Program-made: the position numbers and the translations under genes
Shown here: positions 37,321 to 46,298 of the stretch, one piece after another
Layout: each line of letters begins with the position of its first letter
How positions within the stretch are numbered: the stretch's first letter is position 1
Source: Thalassovita sp.
GTDB lineage: Bacteria > Pseudomonadota > Alphaproteobacteria > Rhodobacterales > Rhodobacteraceae
Direction of reading: 5' to 3'
Assembly: GCA_029212905.1 (NCBI GenBank)
Contig: JARGPB010000002.1
Coordinates: 124,001-188,000, forward strand
DNA length: 64,000 nucleotides
The notes under the pieces: model-generated
Database searches by the model: none
Seen by the model: the letters and a program-made list of their open reading frames with translations, nothing else
What the model was told of the DNA's origin: nothing

Positions 37321-38832
37321 CTAGCTGTTTCCGTTTCCGGTAAACCGCGCGGCATCAGCCGCGGCCCGGCGGATCGCGTTGGATTTGTGGACTGTCTCCA
37401 TATATTCGGCCTGCGGATTGGAATCGTAAACCACCCCGCCACCGGCCTGAATATAGAGCTTCTGATCCTGCACGATGGCCGTCCGCAGGGCGATACACAT
37501 ATCCATATCGCCGCCCGCGCTGAAATATCCCACTCCGCCGCCATAGACGCCGCGCTTTTCGGGCTCCAGCTCGTCGATGATCTCCATCGCGCGGACCTTG
37601 GGCGCGCCGGACACTGTCCCGGCGGGCATCCCGGCAAAGAACGCCGACAGGGCATCCTGATCCTCGGCCAACTCACCCACCACGTTCGAGACAATATGCA
37701 TCACGTGGCTATACCGCTCGATGATGAATTGCTCGGTCGGTTTGACCGTGCCGATCTTGGCCACGCGGCCGACATCGTTGCGTCCCAGATCCAGCAGCAT
37801 CAGGTGCTCTGCCAGCTCTTTTTGATCCGCCAGCAGATCCAGTTCCAGCGCTTTGTCCTGTTCAGGAGTTTCTCCGCGCGGGCGGGTGCCGGCGATCGGA
37901 CGAATCGTGACCTCGCGGTCAAACACGCGCACCAGAATTTCGGGGCTGGCGCCAATCACCTGAAAGCCACCAAAGTTGAAATAGAACATGAAAGGCGACG
38001 GGTTTGTGCGCCGCAAAGACCGATACAGCGCAAAGGGCGGCAGCGGGAAATCCTGCGTCCAGCGCTGTGATGGCACGACCTGAAAAATATCGCCTGCGCG
38101 GATATATTCCTTGGCGGTTTCGACCGCCTCCATATAGTCGGCCTTCGAGAAATTCGACACGGGTGCGCCTGCGTCATGGGCCTCGCCCAGATCGCGGCTG
38201 GCCTGGGGCATGGCGCGTTCCAGATCGCGCACCGCGTCCATCACCCGCTCGGCCGCCTGGGCAAAGGCGGCGCGGGCGGTCTGGCCCTCGCTGACCCAAG
38301 CGGGGCTGACCACGGTCACCTCGCCTTTGACACCATCCAGTACCGCAATCACCGAGGGCCGCAGCATCAGCGCATCAGGCAGCCCCAGCGGATCGGGGTT
38401 CACGTCGGGCAGATGTTCGACCAGACGGATCATGTCATAGCCCAGATAGCCGAACAGCCCGGCCGAAGCCGCAGGCAGATCATCCGGCAAATCAATCTTT
38501 GATTCGGCGATCAGTTTGCGCAGGGCAGTCAGTGGTTCGTCTGATTGGGGGGCGAACGCCTCGGGGTCGAACCGGGCCTGTCGGTTTATCGCGCTTTCGG
38601 TGCCGTGGCATTTCCAGATCACATCGGGTTTCATGCCGATAATCGAATACCGCCCGCGGGTTTCGCCACCCGTCACGGATTCCAGCACAAAGGCGTCTTT
38701 CTGCGCGCCCGTCAGCTTCAGCATCAAGGACACAGGCGTGTCCAGATCCGCAGCCAGACGGGCATAGACCACCTGATTTTTTCCCGCCTCATAGGCGTGC
38801 GAGAAGTCTTCGAAAGTCGGTGTCAGTTCCAA
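37321..38832 (-). CDS. trpE: Anthranilate synthase component I
   Basis: Makes anthranilate from chorismate with ammonia from TrpG. The 503-residue protein has the N-terminal feedback region LKLTGAQKDAFVLESVTGGE (Ser-type Trp-binding region), and the catalytic domain QVVPSQRWTQDF, RPIAGTRPRGETPEQD (about 320-335), DLGRNDVGRV and GTVSGAPKVRAMEIIDELEP. It follows ppiD by 11 bases on the same strand and is probably cotranscribed with it. No leader peptide with tryptophan codons was found directly upstream. Confidence 0.96.
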   Translation of the reverse strand: MELTPTFEDFSHAYEAGKNQVVYARLAADLDTPVSLMLKLTGAQKDAFVLESVTGGETRGRYSIIGMKPDVIWKCHGTESAINRQARFDPEAFAPQSDEPLTALRKLIAESKIDLPDDLPAASAGLFGYLGYDMIRLVEHLPDVNPDPLGLPDALMLRPSVIAVLDGVKGEVTVVSPAWVSEGQTARAAFAQAAERVMDAVRDLERAMPQASRDLGEAHDAGAPVSNFSKADYMEAVETAKEYIRAGDIFQVVPSQRWTQDFPLPPFALYRSLRRTNPSPFMFYFNFGGFQVIGASPEILVRVFDREVTIRPIAGTRPRGETPEQDKALELDLLADQKELAEHLMLLDLGRNDVGRVAKIGTVKPTEQFIIERYSHVMHIVSNVVGELAEDQDALSAFFAGMPAGTVSGAPKVRAMEIIDELEPEKRGVYGGGVGYFSAGGDMDMCIALRTAIVQDQKLYIQAGGGVVYDSNPQAEYMETVHKSNAIRRAAADAARFTGNGNS

Positions 38833-38843
38833 CGGTTCGGTCC

Positions 38844-40685
38844 TTACTGGAGGTTCGAATGCACCGCGTTGATCGCGGCCTGATCCAGAGAAATGCCCGC
38901 ACGCGCCTGAATATCCAGCGCATAGGCGGCATAGATGTCCTGCGCCAGCGACGCGGCGGTTTGCTGCGATAGCTGGGCCTTTACGGCCTCGACATCAGGA
39001 TCGGTCATGTCAGGGGCCTGGACGTCATCCAGACGCACGATTGTCACCAATTCGTCGCCCGAGATGACCACGGCATCGCCCTTGGCCATGTCAAAGACCT
39101 GCTCCAGGAAACCAACCGGCGCCCCCGTGACGAACTCGTTCCGGGTCACGTCGGTTTCGACCTGCGCGGTCAGGCCCAGGGCGGCCATGTCGCCTTCGGT
39201 CGCCAAAAGCGTGATCATATCGCTGGCTTTGGCGCTCAGGGCCTTGGTGGTTTCTTCGGCCTGCCAGCCCGCGATTACATCGTCACGGACCTGATCCAGG
39301 GGTTTGATCTGCGGTTCGACTTCGGCCTCCCAGCGCAGGGCGGTGATCCCGCCGTCATCCAGGTGGATCACCTCGGGGTAATCGCCCTCTTTCACGGCCT
39401 CGGCAGCATCGCGGAAGGCGGCATAGCCGTTGATCGCCTCTTCGGACTGAGCGTGCCAATCCAGCGAGGCCAGTTGCATCTGTGCCTCGTCCACCAGCTC
39501 TTCGATGGTGGCGCCACCGGCCAGCAGGTCATCGACGGTCTCGGCTTTGGCTTCGATCATGCGGCGGGCGCGGTCGGCGGCCATTTCGTCACGGATCTCC
39601 TGACGGGCGTCCTCGTACGAGGTTTCTTGCGCGGCCAGGATGCCGTTCACCCGGAACAGTGCCGGACCCAACGAGGTTTCAAACGGACCGACCACATCAC
39701 CGATATCGGCGTTGAAGACAGCGCCACCAGCGGCGTCCAGTTCGTCCTTTGTGACGTCACCCAGATCAATATCGGCCAGTTGCAGACCACGTTCAGCGAC
39801 CAGAGTTTCGAAATCTGTGTCGCCGGTTTCAACCTTGCCCTTGGCGCTCAGTGCGGCGTCTTCGTCGGCAAAGGCCAGACGTTCGACCAGGCGGCGCTCG
39901 GGGCGCATATAGTTGGCCGCGTTCGCGTCATATTGCGCGCGGATCGCTTCTTCGTCGATATCGACCTGTTCCAGCAGCATATCGGGGGACAGCCACACAT
40001 AGGTCAGCTTTTTCACGCGCGGAGTGGTGAAATCTGCCTCGTGGGCGCTGTGATAGGCGGCCAGTTGGTCGTCCGTTGGGGCGGGCAGGGGTGTGTCTAG
40101 CGATGCGGCGTCCAGCACAGCCCAGGTAAAGCTGCGGCGCTCGGCGATGAAGCTCATCAGCGTGTCGACATAGGTGTCGGGCATGGCGGCCCCGGCGATA
40201 ATGGCGCCCTGCAACATCGAGCGCGAAGCTTCGTCGCGCATCTCTTCTTCGAATTCGGCTTCGGTGAGGCCGGCTTGCGACAGCGCAAACCTGTAGGATT
40301 CGCGGTCAAACGATCCGTCCGGCCCGGTGAACGAGCCGATCTGAACGATCTGGCGGCGCAGGTTTGCGTCGCCCATGGACAGGCCGATCTGGCGGGCCTC
40401 GTTGTCCAGTGCGGCCGCGCCGATCAGACGCCCCAGCACCGATTTATCCAGCCCAAAGGCCTGCGCCTGCTGGAACGAGATATTCTGACCTGTCTGCGCC
40501 GAAACAGCGCGGATTTCTTCTTGCAGCGCGCGGGCATATTCCTGCACGCCGATCTTTTCTTCGCCAACCGCGCCGATCGAGCGCACATTGCCAGACAGGT
40601 TTACCACCCCAAAGCCACCAAGCCCAAGGATCAGCATTGCCATCAGGATCCAAACCAGAATTTTCGTCGTACCGCCGCGCGCCAT
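38844..40685 (-). CDS. ppiD: PpiD-like periplasmic peptidyl-prolyl isomerase
   Basis: A 613-residue SurA_N/PpiD-type chaperone anchored by one N-terminal helix (about 9-29), acting at the periplasmic face of the Sec translocon. The N-terminal region (35-190) is chaperone-like: VGEEKIGVQEYARALQ and GLDKSVLGRLIGAAALDNEARQ. A degenerate parvulin domain lies at about 240-360, and the C-terminus is chaperone-like again. It stands directly upstream of trpE. The parvulin motif is weak, so activity as an isomerase is uncertain. Confidence 0.9.
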   Translation of the reverse strand: MARGGTTKILVWILMAMLILGLGGFGVVNLSGNVRSIGAVGEEKIGVQEYARALQEEIRAVSAQTGQNISFQQAQAFGLDKSVLGRLIGAAALDNEARQIGLSMGDANLRRQIVQIGSFTGPDGSFDRESYRFALSQAGLTEAEFEEEMRDEASRSMLQGAIIAGAAMPDTYVDTLMSFIAERRSFTWAVLDAASLDTPLPAPTDDQLAAYHSAHEADFTTPRVKKLTYVWLSPDMLLEQVDIDEEAIRAQYDANAANYMRPERRLVERLAFADEDAALSAKGKVETGDTDFETLVAERGLQLADIDLGDVTKDELDAAGGAVFNADIGDVVGPFETSLGPALFRVNGILAAQETSYEDARQEIRDEMAADRARRMIEAKAETVDDLLAGGATIEELVDEAQMQLASLDWHAQSEEAINGYAAFRDAAEAVKEGDYPEVIHLDDGGITALRWEAEVEPQIKPLDQVRDDVIAGWQAEETTKALSAKASDMITLLATEGDMAALGLTAQVETDVTRNEFVTGAPVGFLEQVFDMAKGDAVVISGDELVTIVRLDDVQAPDMTDPDVEAVKAQLSQQTAASLAQDIYAAYALDIQARAGISLDQAAINAVHSNLQ

Positions 40686-40727
40686 GTGCTTCCCTTTGTC
40701 GGGTCAGTTGAAATCGTGGCTGCGTGT

Positions 40728-41918
40728 CTACGACGAGACCCCGCGCGGGGCAAGGGCCGCAAGCCTGTCAAACAGCTCTGTGATCCCGTGACGGTCTATA
40801 TTCGCAAAGGCGATCCGCAATTGGTGCGTGCCGGCCGGGTCGTCGCTGGGCATGAACATGGTGCCGGGCAGCGCCAGAACCGAGGCCTCGTGCACCATAT
40901 CCTGCGCCAATTGCAGGGACGAGCGGCGGAACGGATGCTGGATATAGGCGAAATAGGCGCCAGCCCCCAACAGTTTCCACCCGTTCTGTTCCAGCTTGGG
41001 GAAACCCTGTTCGATTGCGGCGCGCCGATCCAGGATTTCGTCCCGCTCTCCGGCAAGCCACTGACCAAGGTTGCGCATCCCCCACAAGGCCGCGTGCTGC
41101 GCCAGCTGGTTGGGGCAGATCGTGGTGGTGTCGATGAATTTCTCGACCTCGGCCAGACGGGCGGGGCTGGCGATCATGGCGCCCACCCGGTGGCCGGTCA
41201 GCCGGTAGGCCTTGGAGAACGAATACAGCTGGATCACCGTGTCATCCCAATCGGGGTCCGCAAACAGATCGTGCGGCGCGCCAGAGTGGCTGTGGAAATC
41301 GCGATAGGTCTCGTCGATGATCAGCGCAATTCCGGCGGCCCGCGCCACATCCCGAAAGGTCGCGATCAGCTCGGCGGGGTATTCCACACCACCCGGATTG
41401 TTGGGCGACACCAGAACAATCGCGCGGGTCCGCGGTGTGATCAACGCCTGCGCCAGATCCGGGTCAGGCAACAGCCCGTCGCCCGTTGGCAGCGCGACGG
41501 CCCGCACTCCGGTCATGTCCAGCCACATTTTATGATTGAAATACCAGGGGGTTGGCAGGATAACTTCATCCCCTTCGGAGGTCAGCGTCATCATAGAAGC
41601 GCAAAACGCCTGATTGCACCCCGAGGTAATACAGACGTTTGAATCGCTGATTTTTCCGCCGTAAGCCGCGCTGAATTGCGATGCGACCTCGGCCCGTAAT
41701 TCGGGCAGGCCCAGAACCGGGCCATACAGATGCGCCGAGGCCAGGTTCAACGCGGTGTCGGCAATGGCCTGGCGCAAAGGCAGAGGCGGAATTTCAACGG
41801 GGGCGGCCTGGCTGACATTCAGCAAGGGCCGCTCGGCGGGAAATTCGACCCCGGCGATCCAGCGCCGCGCCTCCATCACAGGAGAGGGAAATGTCGTGGC
41901 GGTTCTGGGCTGGGTCAT
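40728..41918 (-). CDS. Class I/II PLP-dependent aminotransferase
   Basis: A 396-residue fold-type I aminotransferase. The PLP lysine is in YSFSKAYRLTGHRVGA (about 235-250), with SPNNPGG (about 170), the DETYRDF segment and the C-terminal arginine in HQLRIAFAN. The N-terminus MTQPRTATTFPSPVMEARRW is not typical of AspC. Substrate cannot be told from the sequence. It is 42 bases upstream of ppiD on the same strand. Confidence 0.9.
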   Translation of the reverse strand: MTQPRTATTFPSPVMEARRWIAGVEFPAERPLLNVSQAAPVEIPPLPLRQAIADTALNLASAHLYGPVLGLPELRAEVASQFSAAYGGKISDSNVCITSGCNQAFCASMMTLTSEGDEVILPTPWYFNHKMWLDMTGVRAVALPTGDGLLPDPDLAQALITPRTRAIVLVSPNNPGGVEYPAELIATFRDVARAAGIALIIDETYRDFHSHSGAPHDLFADPDWDDTVIQLYSFSKAYRLTGHRVGAMIASPARLAEVEKFIDTTTICPNQLAQHAALWGMRNLGQWLAGERDEILDRRAAIEQGFPKLEQNGWKLLGAGAYFAYIQHPFRRSSLQLAQDMVHEASVLALPGTMFMPSDDPAGTHQLRIAFANIDRHGITELFDRLAALAPRGVSS

Positions 41919-42052
41919 GTGGATCTCCGGCGGCGTTACGCGCCCAAGGATAGGCAGACCGGCGACAGGGGCAAGCCCTCAGATTGCTTGACGTGCCTGC
42001 CTGCGGGATTTGAACGGCTTCAGCGCAATCCTCAGCGCGAAACTCCTGGCTC

Positions 42053-42240
42053 AGGAGGCCAGAAACACGCTCTCGGTCAGAATCGCCTGTTCGGTGCGCG
42101 CATTCATATAGTGCGACAGAACCACGATAAAACGGGTGCAGCAGATAGACCCCAAATGCGGAATCGCCCAAGGGTTTCGTCCGGGCTCGGATGCGGAGCA
42201 CGCGCCGGGCCAGCCCCCCCAAACTGATGCCGCGCGCCCA
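42053..42240 (-). pseudogene. Possible decayed acyltransferase-3 (OafA-like) C-terminal remnant
   Basis: In one minus-strand frame the stretch reads KPLGDSAFGVYLLHPF, like the last-but-one helix block of OafA/ExoZ-type membrane acyltransferases (GxxSYGIYLLHP). The hydrophobic continuation FIVVLSHYM follows only after a one-base frame shift, and the frame ends at 42053. No full-length gene surrounds it. The 406 bases between the aminotransferase and gpt hold nothing else except the hairpin at 42289-42312. The match is short and from memory. Confidence 0.35.
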
Positions 42241-42288
42241 TCAGGTGACCGAGCTGAAAACAGCTTTTTGATGGTGAACGTGGTCATG

Positions 42289-42312
42289 ACCGCACCTTTG
42301 CGCAGGTGCGGT
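42289..42312 (-). terminator. Hairpin downstream of gpt
   Basis: ACCGCACCT, six bases, AGGTGCGGT form a perfect 9-bp stem 12 bases past the gpt stop codon. There is no T-run after it on the minus strand, so termination would be weak or Rho-assisted. Confidence 0.45.
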
Positions 42313-42323
42313 TCGAGGTGCTG

Positions 42324-42827
42324 TTAGTCCGTGCCTCGATAAGGTTCCACATATTGCAGCGCCATGTCCCAAGGGAAGAAAATCCACGTATCCTGGCTAA
42401 CCTCGGTGATATATGTGTCGACTTGAGGGCGACCTTTGGGTTTTGCATAGACCGTTGCAAAATGCGCCTTTGGGAACATTTCGCGGACCAGTTCCAGCGT
42501 TTTGCCGCTATCGACCAAGTCATCAATCACCAGAATGCCAGTGCCATCGCCCATCAGGTTGGCGTCGGGTGCCTTGAGCACCTGGGCCTCACTTTGGTCT
42601 TGGTTGTTATAGGATTTCACGCTGATCGTGTCGATCGTGCGGATGTCCAGCTCGCGCGCGATGATCATCGCGGGGGCCATGCCGCCGCGCGTGATGGCCA
42701 CGATCGCCCGCCAGTTCCCGTTATCGGGCCCGTGCCCGTCCAGACGCCAGGCCAGCGCCCGGCTGTCGCGGTGAATCTGATCCCAGCTGATGTGGAATCC
42801 TTTTTCGTGGGGCAGGCGATCGCTCAT
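42324..42827 (-). CDS. gpt: Xanthine/xanthine-guanine phosphoribosyltransferase
   Basis: Purine salvage enzyme attaching PRPP-derived phosphoribosyl to xanthine, guanine or hypoxanthine. The 167-residue protein has the N-terminal [19 protein letters not shown] typical of Gpt, [21 protein letters not shown], the PRPP motif [13 protein letters not shown] (about 98-110), and the C-terminal [11 protein letters not shown]. It begins one base after the fabI stop codon and so is probably cotranscribed with it. Confidence 0.95.
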   Translation of the reverse strand: MSDRLPHEKGFHISWDQIHRDSRALAWRLDGHGPDNGNWRAIVAITRGGMAPAMIIARELDIRTIDTISVKSYNNQDQSEAQVLKAPDANLMGDGTGILVIDDLVDSGKTLELVREMFPKAHFATVYAKPKGRPQVDTYITEVSQDTWIFFPWDMALQYVEPYRGTD

Positions 42828-42828
42828 C

Positions 42829-43647
42829 TTATTTTCTCCCGGTTACGGCGTCGATATCGGGTGCATCGACCGCTTTCATGCCGACCACATGATAGCCCGC
42901 ATCAACGTGCAGGTTTTCCCCGGTCACACCCGAGCCCAGATCGGACAGCAGGTACAGCGCGGATTTTCCGACATCATCAATGGTCACATTGCGGCGCAGG
43001 GGCGAGTTCAGCTCGTTCCATTTCAGGATATAGCGGAAATCGCCGATGCCGCTGGCGGCCAGGGTCTTGATCGGGCCCGCGCTGATGGCGTTGACGCGGA
43101 TGCCGTCCTTGCCCAGATCCTCGGCCAGGTATTTCACCGAGGCCTCCAGCGCGGCCTTGGCCACACCCATGACATTATAATGCGGCATCACCTGCTCGGC
43201 GCCATAATAAGTCAGCGTCAGGGCCGATCCGCCCTCGGACATCAGTTTCTCGGCGCGCTGCATCACGGCGGTAAAGCTGTAGCAGCTGATATCCATGGTC
43301 ATCTGGAAATTGTCGCGGCTGGTGTCGACGTAACGGCCGCGCAGCTCGGTCTTGTCCGAGAACCCGATGGCGTGGACGATGAAATCCAGCTTGCCCCATT
43401 TGGCCTCGATTTCGGCAAAGGCCGCGTCAACCGAGTCCATGTCCGATACGTCGCAATCAATCAGCGTTTCGACGCCCAGGGTTTCGGCCAGCGGGGCCAC
43501 GCGTTTGCGGAATGCTTCTCCCATATAGGTAAAGGCCATTTCGGCCCCGGCGTCGGCACAGGCTTTGGCGATCCCCCATGCGATGGACTTGTCATTCGCA
43601 AGCCCCATGATCAGTCCGCGTTTCCCGGCCATCAGTTGATTTGACAT
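42829..43647 (-). CDS. fabI: Enoyl-ACP reductase FabI
   Basis: NADH-dependent last step of fatty acid elongation. The 272-residue SDR has [13 protein letters not shown] (cofactor loop, 15-27), HAIGFSDK, and the catalytic Tyr157-x6-Lys164 in [25 protein letters not shown] follows. Start [15 protein letters not shown] at 43647 with GGGGAA upstream; the frame open to 43668 adds seven residues. It is divergent from pdxH, about 160 bases away. Confidence 0.97.
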   Translation of the reverse strand: MSNQLMAGKRGLIMGLANDKSIAWGIAKACADAGAEMAFTYMGEAFRKRVAPLAETLGVETLIDCDVSDMDSVDAAFAEIEAKWGKLDFIVHAIGFSDKTELRGRYVDTSRDNFQMTMDISCYSFTAVMQRAEKLMSEGGSALTLTYYGAEQVMPHYNVMGVAKAALEASVKYLAEDLGKDGIRVNAISAGPIKTLAASGIGDFRYILKWNELNSPLRRNVTIDDVGKSALYLLSDLGSGVTGENLHVDAGYHVVGMKAVDAPDIDAVTGRK

Positions 43648-43807
43648 ATCGCATTCCCCGAAGTGCATTTCTGGTTAAAAGTGCTTTAGGGGATTGCAAC
43701 CGTTGCTTCAAGTGTAGGCGTAGTTCCACGCTTCGCGGGGCAGGGTGTTTCAATTCCCGACCAAAAGCACATATTTCGGGTTTGATCAGAAGGTAAAATA
43801 ACGAATC

Positions 43808-44413
43808 ATGACTGACAGAACCGGAATTTTCGCAGGGGACGATCCATTCCAGATCGCGCGCGATTGGCTGGCCGAGGCCAAAACAGCTGAAATCAACGAT
43901 CCAAACGCCATTGCGCTGTCCACGGTTGATGCCGATGGGCTGCCAAATGCGCGGATGGTCCTCCTAAAAGAAATCGAGGACGACGCTTTTGTCCTCTATA
44001 CGAACTACGATAGCGCGAAAGCCCAAGAGATCGAGCAGGCTGGAAAGGCCGCTTTCGTGATGCATTGGAAGTCCCTGCGTCGGCAGATTCGTGTCCGCGG
44101 CATGGTGACTCGCGAGGAGGGACCGCAGGCAGATGCCTATTATCAGTCCCGTTCGCTCAAGAGCAGATTGGGCGCCTGGGCGTCAAAACAATCGCGTCCG
44201 TTGTCTTCGCGCGGGGCATTAATGGCTGAGGTTGCAAAAGTCACCGCGCAGCAGGGAACAAACCCGTCTCGACCATCCTTTTGGGGAGGTTACAGAATCA
44301 AACCGGTTGAGATTGAGTTCTGGGCAGACGGTGCCTTTCGCCTGCACGATCGCTTTGTCTGGCGGCGTGAAACCACTGATCTAGACTGGAAAATTTCGCG
44401 TTTAAATCCGTGA
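43808..44413 (+). CDS. pdxH: Pyridoxamine 5'-phosphate oxidase
   Basis: FMN-dependent oxidation of pyridoxine or pyridoxamine 5'-phosphate to pyridoxal 5'-phosphate. The 201-residue protein shows [20 protein letters not shown] (FMN binding), [17 protein letters not shown] segment, [13 protein letters not shown], and the C-terminal [15 protein letters not shown] and RLHDR motifs. It ends 35 bases before the cold-shock protein gene on the same strand. Confidence 0.96.
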   Translation: MTDRTGIFAGDDPFQIARDWLAEAKTAEINDPNAIALSTVDADGLPNARMVLLKEIEDDAFVLYTNYDSAKAQEIEQAGKAAFVMHWKSLRRQIRVRGMVTREEGPQADAYYQSRSLKSRLGAWASKQSRPLSSRGALMAEVAKVTAQQGTNPSRPSFWGGYRIKPVEIEFWADGAFRLHDRFVWRRETTDLDWKISRLNP

Positions 44414-44448
44414 CACTCGCGTAACGTGAAATGCAAGCGGTTGAAAAA

Positions 44449-45069
44449 ATGTCAAATTTTGACTTGCAGCCGCAGGAGAAATTGTATCATGACTGTTATG
44501 GGGATGACGTTCATTTGGGTACCAATGCTGTGAAGACTGAAGATACCGGCTCTCGCAGGATGCACGGGCACGTTAAATGGTTTGACCCTGTCAAAGGGTT
44601 TGGTTTTGTGGTCGTCGATGACGACGGTCCGGACATTCTGCTCCATGCCAATGTCCTCCGCAATTTCGGGCAAAGCTCGGTTGCGGATGGGGCTAATATA
44701 GAAATCTCCGTTCAGGAGACCGATCGGGGTGTGCAAGCCACAGAAGTGCACCTGATCGAGCCACCCAAGCCGACCGAAGGGTCGGTGCTTGCGGATTTCG
44801 AGGATGTTGATCCCGAACTGATCCGCAATGCGCCGCTAGAGCCGTCGCGGGTGAAATGGTTCGACAAGGCCAAGGGATTCGGCTTTGCCAACGTGTTCGG
44901 CCGCACCGAAGATGTCTTTGTACATATCGAGGTGCTGCGCCGGTCCGGGTTGGCCGATCTGCAACCCGGAGAGGCCGTTGGCCTGCGGGTGATCGAGGGG
45001 CGCAGGGGCCGTATGGCCACTGAGATCCTGGCCTGGGAGGCCGCCTTGAAACAGCCGGACGACGAGTAA
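44449..45069 (+). CDS. Protein with two cold-shock domains
   Basis: A 206-residue protein carrying two cold-shock (S1-like OB) domains, each with RNP1/RNP2 motifs: HVKWFDPVKGFGFVV (about 40-54) and RVKWFDKAKGFGFANV (about 134-149). Each binds single-stranded RNA or DNA in known relatives. A 30-residue acidic linker separates them. Two-CSD proteins are common in alphaproteobacteria. The start is uncertain: ATG at 44449 has a weak site, the frame opens at 44431, and AGGAG at 44475 precedes an in-frame TTG. Its stop overlaps the next start (TAATG). Confidence 0.85.
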   Translation: MSNFDLQPQEKLYHDCYGDDVHLGTNAVKTEDTGSRRMHGHVKWFDPVKGFGFVVVDDDGPDILLHANVLRNFGQSSVADGANIEISVQETDRGVQATEVHLIEPPKPTEGSVLADFEDVDPELIRNAPLEPSRVKWFDKAKGFGFANVFGRTEDVFVHIEVLRRSGLADLQPGEAVGLRVIEGRRGRMATEILAWEAALKQPDDE

Positions 45070-45542
45070 TGCTGGCGGGGCGGTCTATTTTCGCTGCCCT
45101 GCTGATCTGGCTGATGCCGGTCGCCACTCTGGCCGGGTCCTGTCGGGCGGATGCGATTTACTTGAAGGGCGACTGGGGCCAGGCGCGGTTCAGCATCGAG
45201 CTGGCCGATAGCGCCGCTGAACGGGCGCGGGGGCTGATGCACCGCGAAACCCTGCCATTGAGCGGGGGGATGTTGTTTGTCTATCCCAAACCTCGGACCG
45301 TCGCGTTCTGGATGCGCAATACCTTGATTCCGTTGGATATGGTTTTCATCGACGAGACCGGCGTGGTGGTGCATATCCACGAAAACGCGGTGCCCGGCGA
45401 CGAGACCCCGATTCCCGGCGGCGGGGTGGTGCGCTTTGTGCTCGAGGTGAATGGCGGGCTGATCGGGCAGCTGGGGGTCGATGTTGGCAGTGTGATCCGC
45501 CATCCTTCGGTGCCACGGGCCCTTGCTGCCTGGCCTTGCTGA
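45069..45542 (+). CDS. DUF192 family secreted protein
   Basis: A 157-residue protein with a signal peptide (about 1-22, ending LAGSC) and a DUF192 domain: ERARGLMHRETLPLSGGMLFV, then FWMRNTLIPLDMVFID, and GGGVVRFVLEVNGG. The family has no settled function. Its start overlaps the cold-shock gene stop by one base, so the two are likely one operon, as often seen in Rhodobacterales. Confidence 0.88.
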   Translation: MLAGRSIFAALLIWLMPVATLAGSCRADAIYLKGDWGQARFSIELADSAAERARGLMHRETLPLSGGMLFVYPKPRTVAFWMRNTLIPLDMVFIDETGVVVHIHENAVPGDETPIPGGGVVRFVLEVNGGLIGQLGVDVGSVIRHPSVPRALAAWPC

Positions 45543-45623
45543 CGCTCAACCCCAAAAGCTTTGCCCGCGACGTTTGTTTTTGCTTTTCAATCCGGCAACA
45601 GGCTTGTATGTGAAGCCACGGTC

Positions 45624-45700
45624 CGGGGCGTAGCGCAGTCTGGTAGCGCATCTGTTTTGGGAACAGAGGGTCGGGAGTTCGAATCTCTCCGCCCCGACCA
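45624..45700 (+). tRNA. tRNA-Pro (UGG)
   Basis: A 77-base cloverleaf. Acceptor CGGGGCG (45624-45630) pairs with CGCCCCG (45690-45696), with A and an encoded CCA at 45698-45700. The anticodon stem TCTGT/ACAGA encloses the loop TTTGGGA with anticodon TGG. The T-loop GTTCGAATC is canonical. Confidence 0.97.
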
Positions 45701-45713
45701 TTTCACTTTCAGT

Positions 45714-45749
45714 GACGTTTAATGCATCGCCCCTTGGGGCGAAAACGTC
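45714..45749 (+). terminator. Nested hairpin after tRNA-Pro
   Basis: CGCCCC-TT-GGGGCG (45728-45741) sits inside an outer pairing of GACGTTT (45714-45720) with AAACGTC (45743-45749). No T-run follows. It lies 14 bases after the tRNA and may mark the 3' end of its transcript. Confidence 0.4.
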
Positions 45750-46086
45750 GTCTGAAGGTGCGGTGCCGTATGGTCGGCGCCGTGCTGAAATCTCTGGCGA
45801 TTCGGGATTTCCACCAGATTTAGTGTGTCATTCGCGTATCCTCACCCCAATTAGATGAAAAAATAGCAAATTCCTGTGCCGCACCGCAGCGGGTTCGTGC
45901 CGCATTGCGGCCTGGTTGGCTAAGCTTGCCGGTTTTCTAGGAAATTTTCCGATATCCACAGAGCTACCCACAGGCGCGTTTACCAGCTGTTAACTTATTG
46001 AATCACCCGAGGCCGCCACCGCATGCCGGTCAACTACAAATTCCCTGAATTTTCGTAAAAAAATCCGTTGACCCTTTAGGTGCCGA
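45750..46086. other. Gene-free stretch upstream of nrdJ
   Basis: No ORF with a ribosome binding site or family resemblance was seen on either strand, and no tRNA. It is more A/T-rich than its surroundings in 45840-45870 and 45940-46070. TTGACC at 46068-46073 could be a -35 element for nrdJ, with a possible weak -10 about 18 bases on. Confidence 0.5.
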
Positions 46087-46132
46087 TACGCCAGATTGTG
46101 GGGGCCAGCCGAAAAACCCACAAGATATAGTG
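46087..46132 (+). promoter_or_regulatory. Tandem NrdR boxes upstream of nrdJ
   Basis: Compared with the NrdR core CACAATA|TATTGTG, the downstream site CACAAGA|TATAGTG (46119-46132) differs at two positions. The upstream site TACGCCA|GATTGTG (46087-46100) keeps most of the right half. The centres are 32 bp apart, three helical turns, as usual for paired NrdR boxes. The upstream box would overlap the probable promoter. Confidence 0.6.
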
Positions 46133-46298
46133 GCGCACGGGCAGGGGACAAAACTTCGACACAACAGGGGCGTCAGGCCCCGGAGTAGCCAGGCCAGGGG
46201 CCGGGACAAGATCGTTTTGCCTATTGCCACGTGAATTTCGACGGGCCCGGCCTGGGAAGGTGCGGTCGAGGGAAAAGCTGAAGCATGAGGCAGTGCAT
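46133..46298 (+). promoter_or_regulatory. Long GC-rich 5' leader of nrdJ
   Basis: About 165 bases between the NrdR boxes and the start codon. GGGGC/GCCCC (46167-46181) forms a tight hairpin, and CCCGG (46179-46183) could instead pair with CCGGG (46201-46205), so two mutually exclusive folds are possible. No cobalamin-riboswitch B12 box was recognised. It may be a structured cis-regulatory leader. Confidence 0.35.

Noticed and set aside
42051..42287. A 78-codon ORF between the aminotransferase and gpt genes
   Set aside because: Only its last third is hydrophobic and sensible; better explained as a frame-shifted acyltransferase fragment.
45950..45975. DnaA-box-like TATCCACAG and CCCACAG
   Set aside because: Neither matches TTATCCACA fully, there is no cluster, and no replication genes are nearby.
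46133..46298. Cobalamin riboswitch upstream of nrdJ
   Set aside because: No B12-box-like AGCCACTG and no recognisable core; only generic hairpins were seen.
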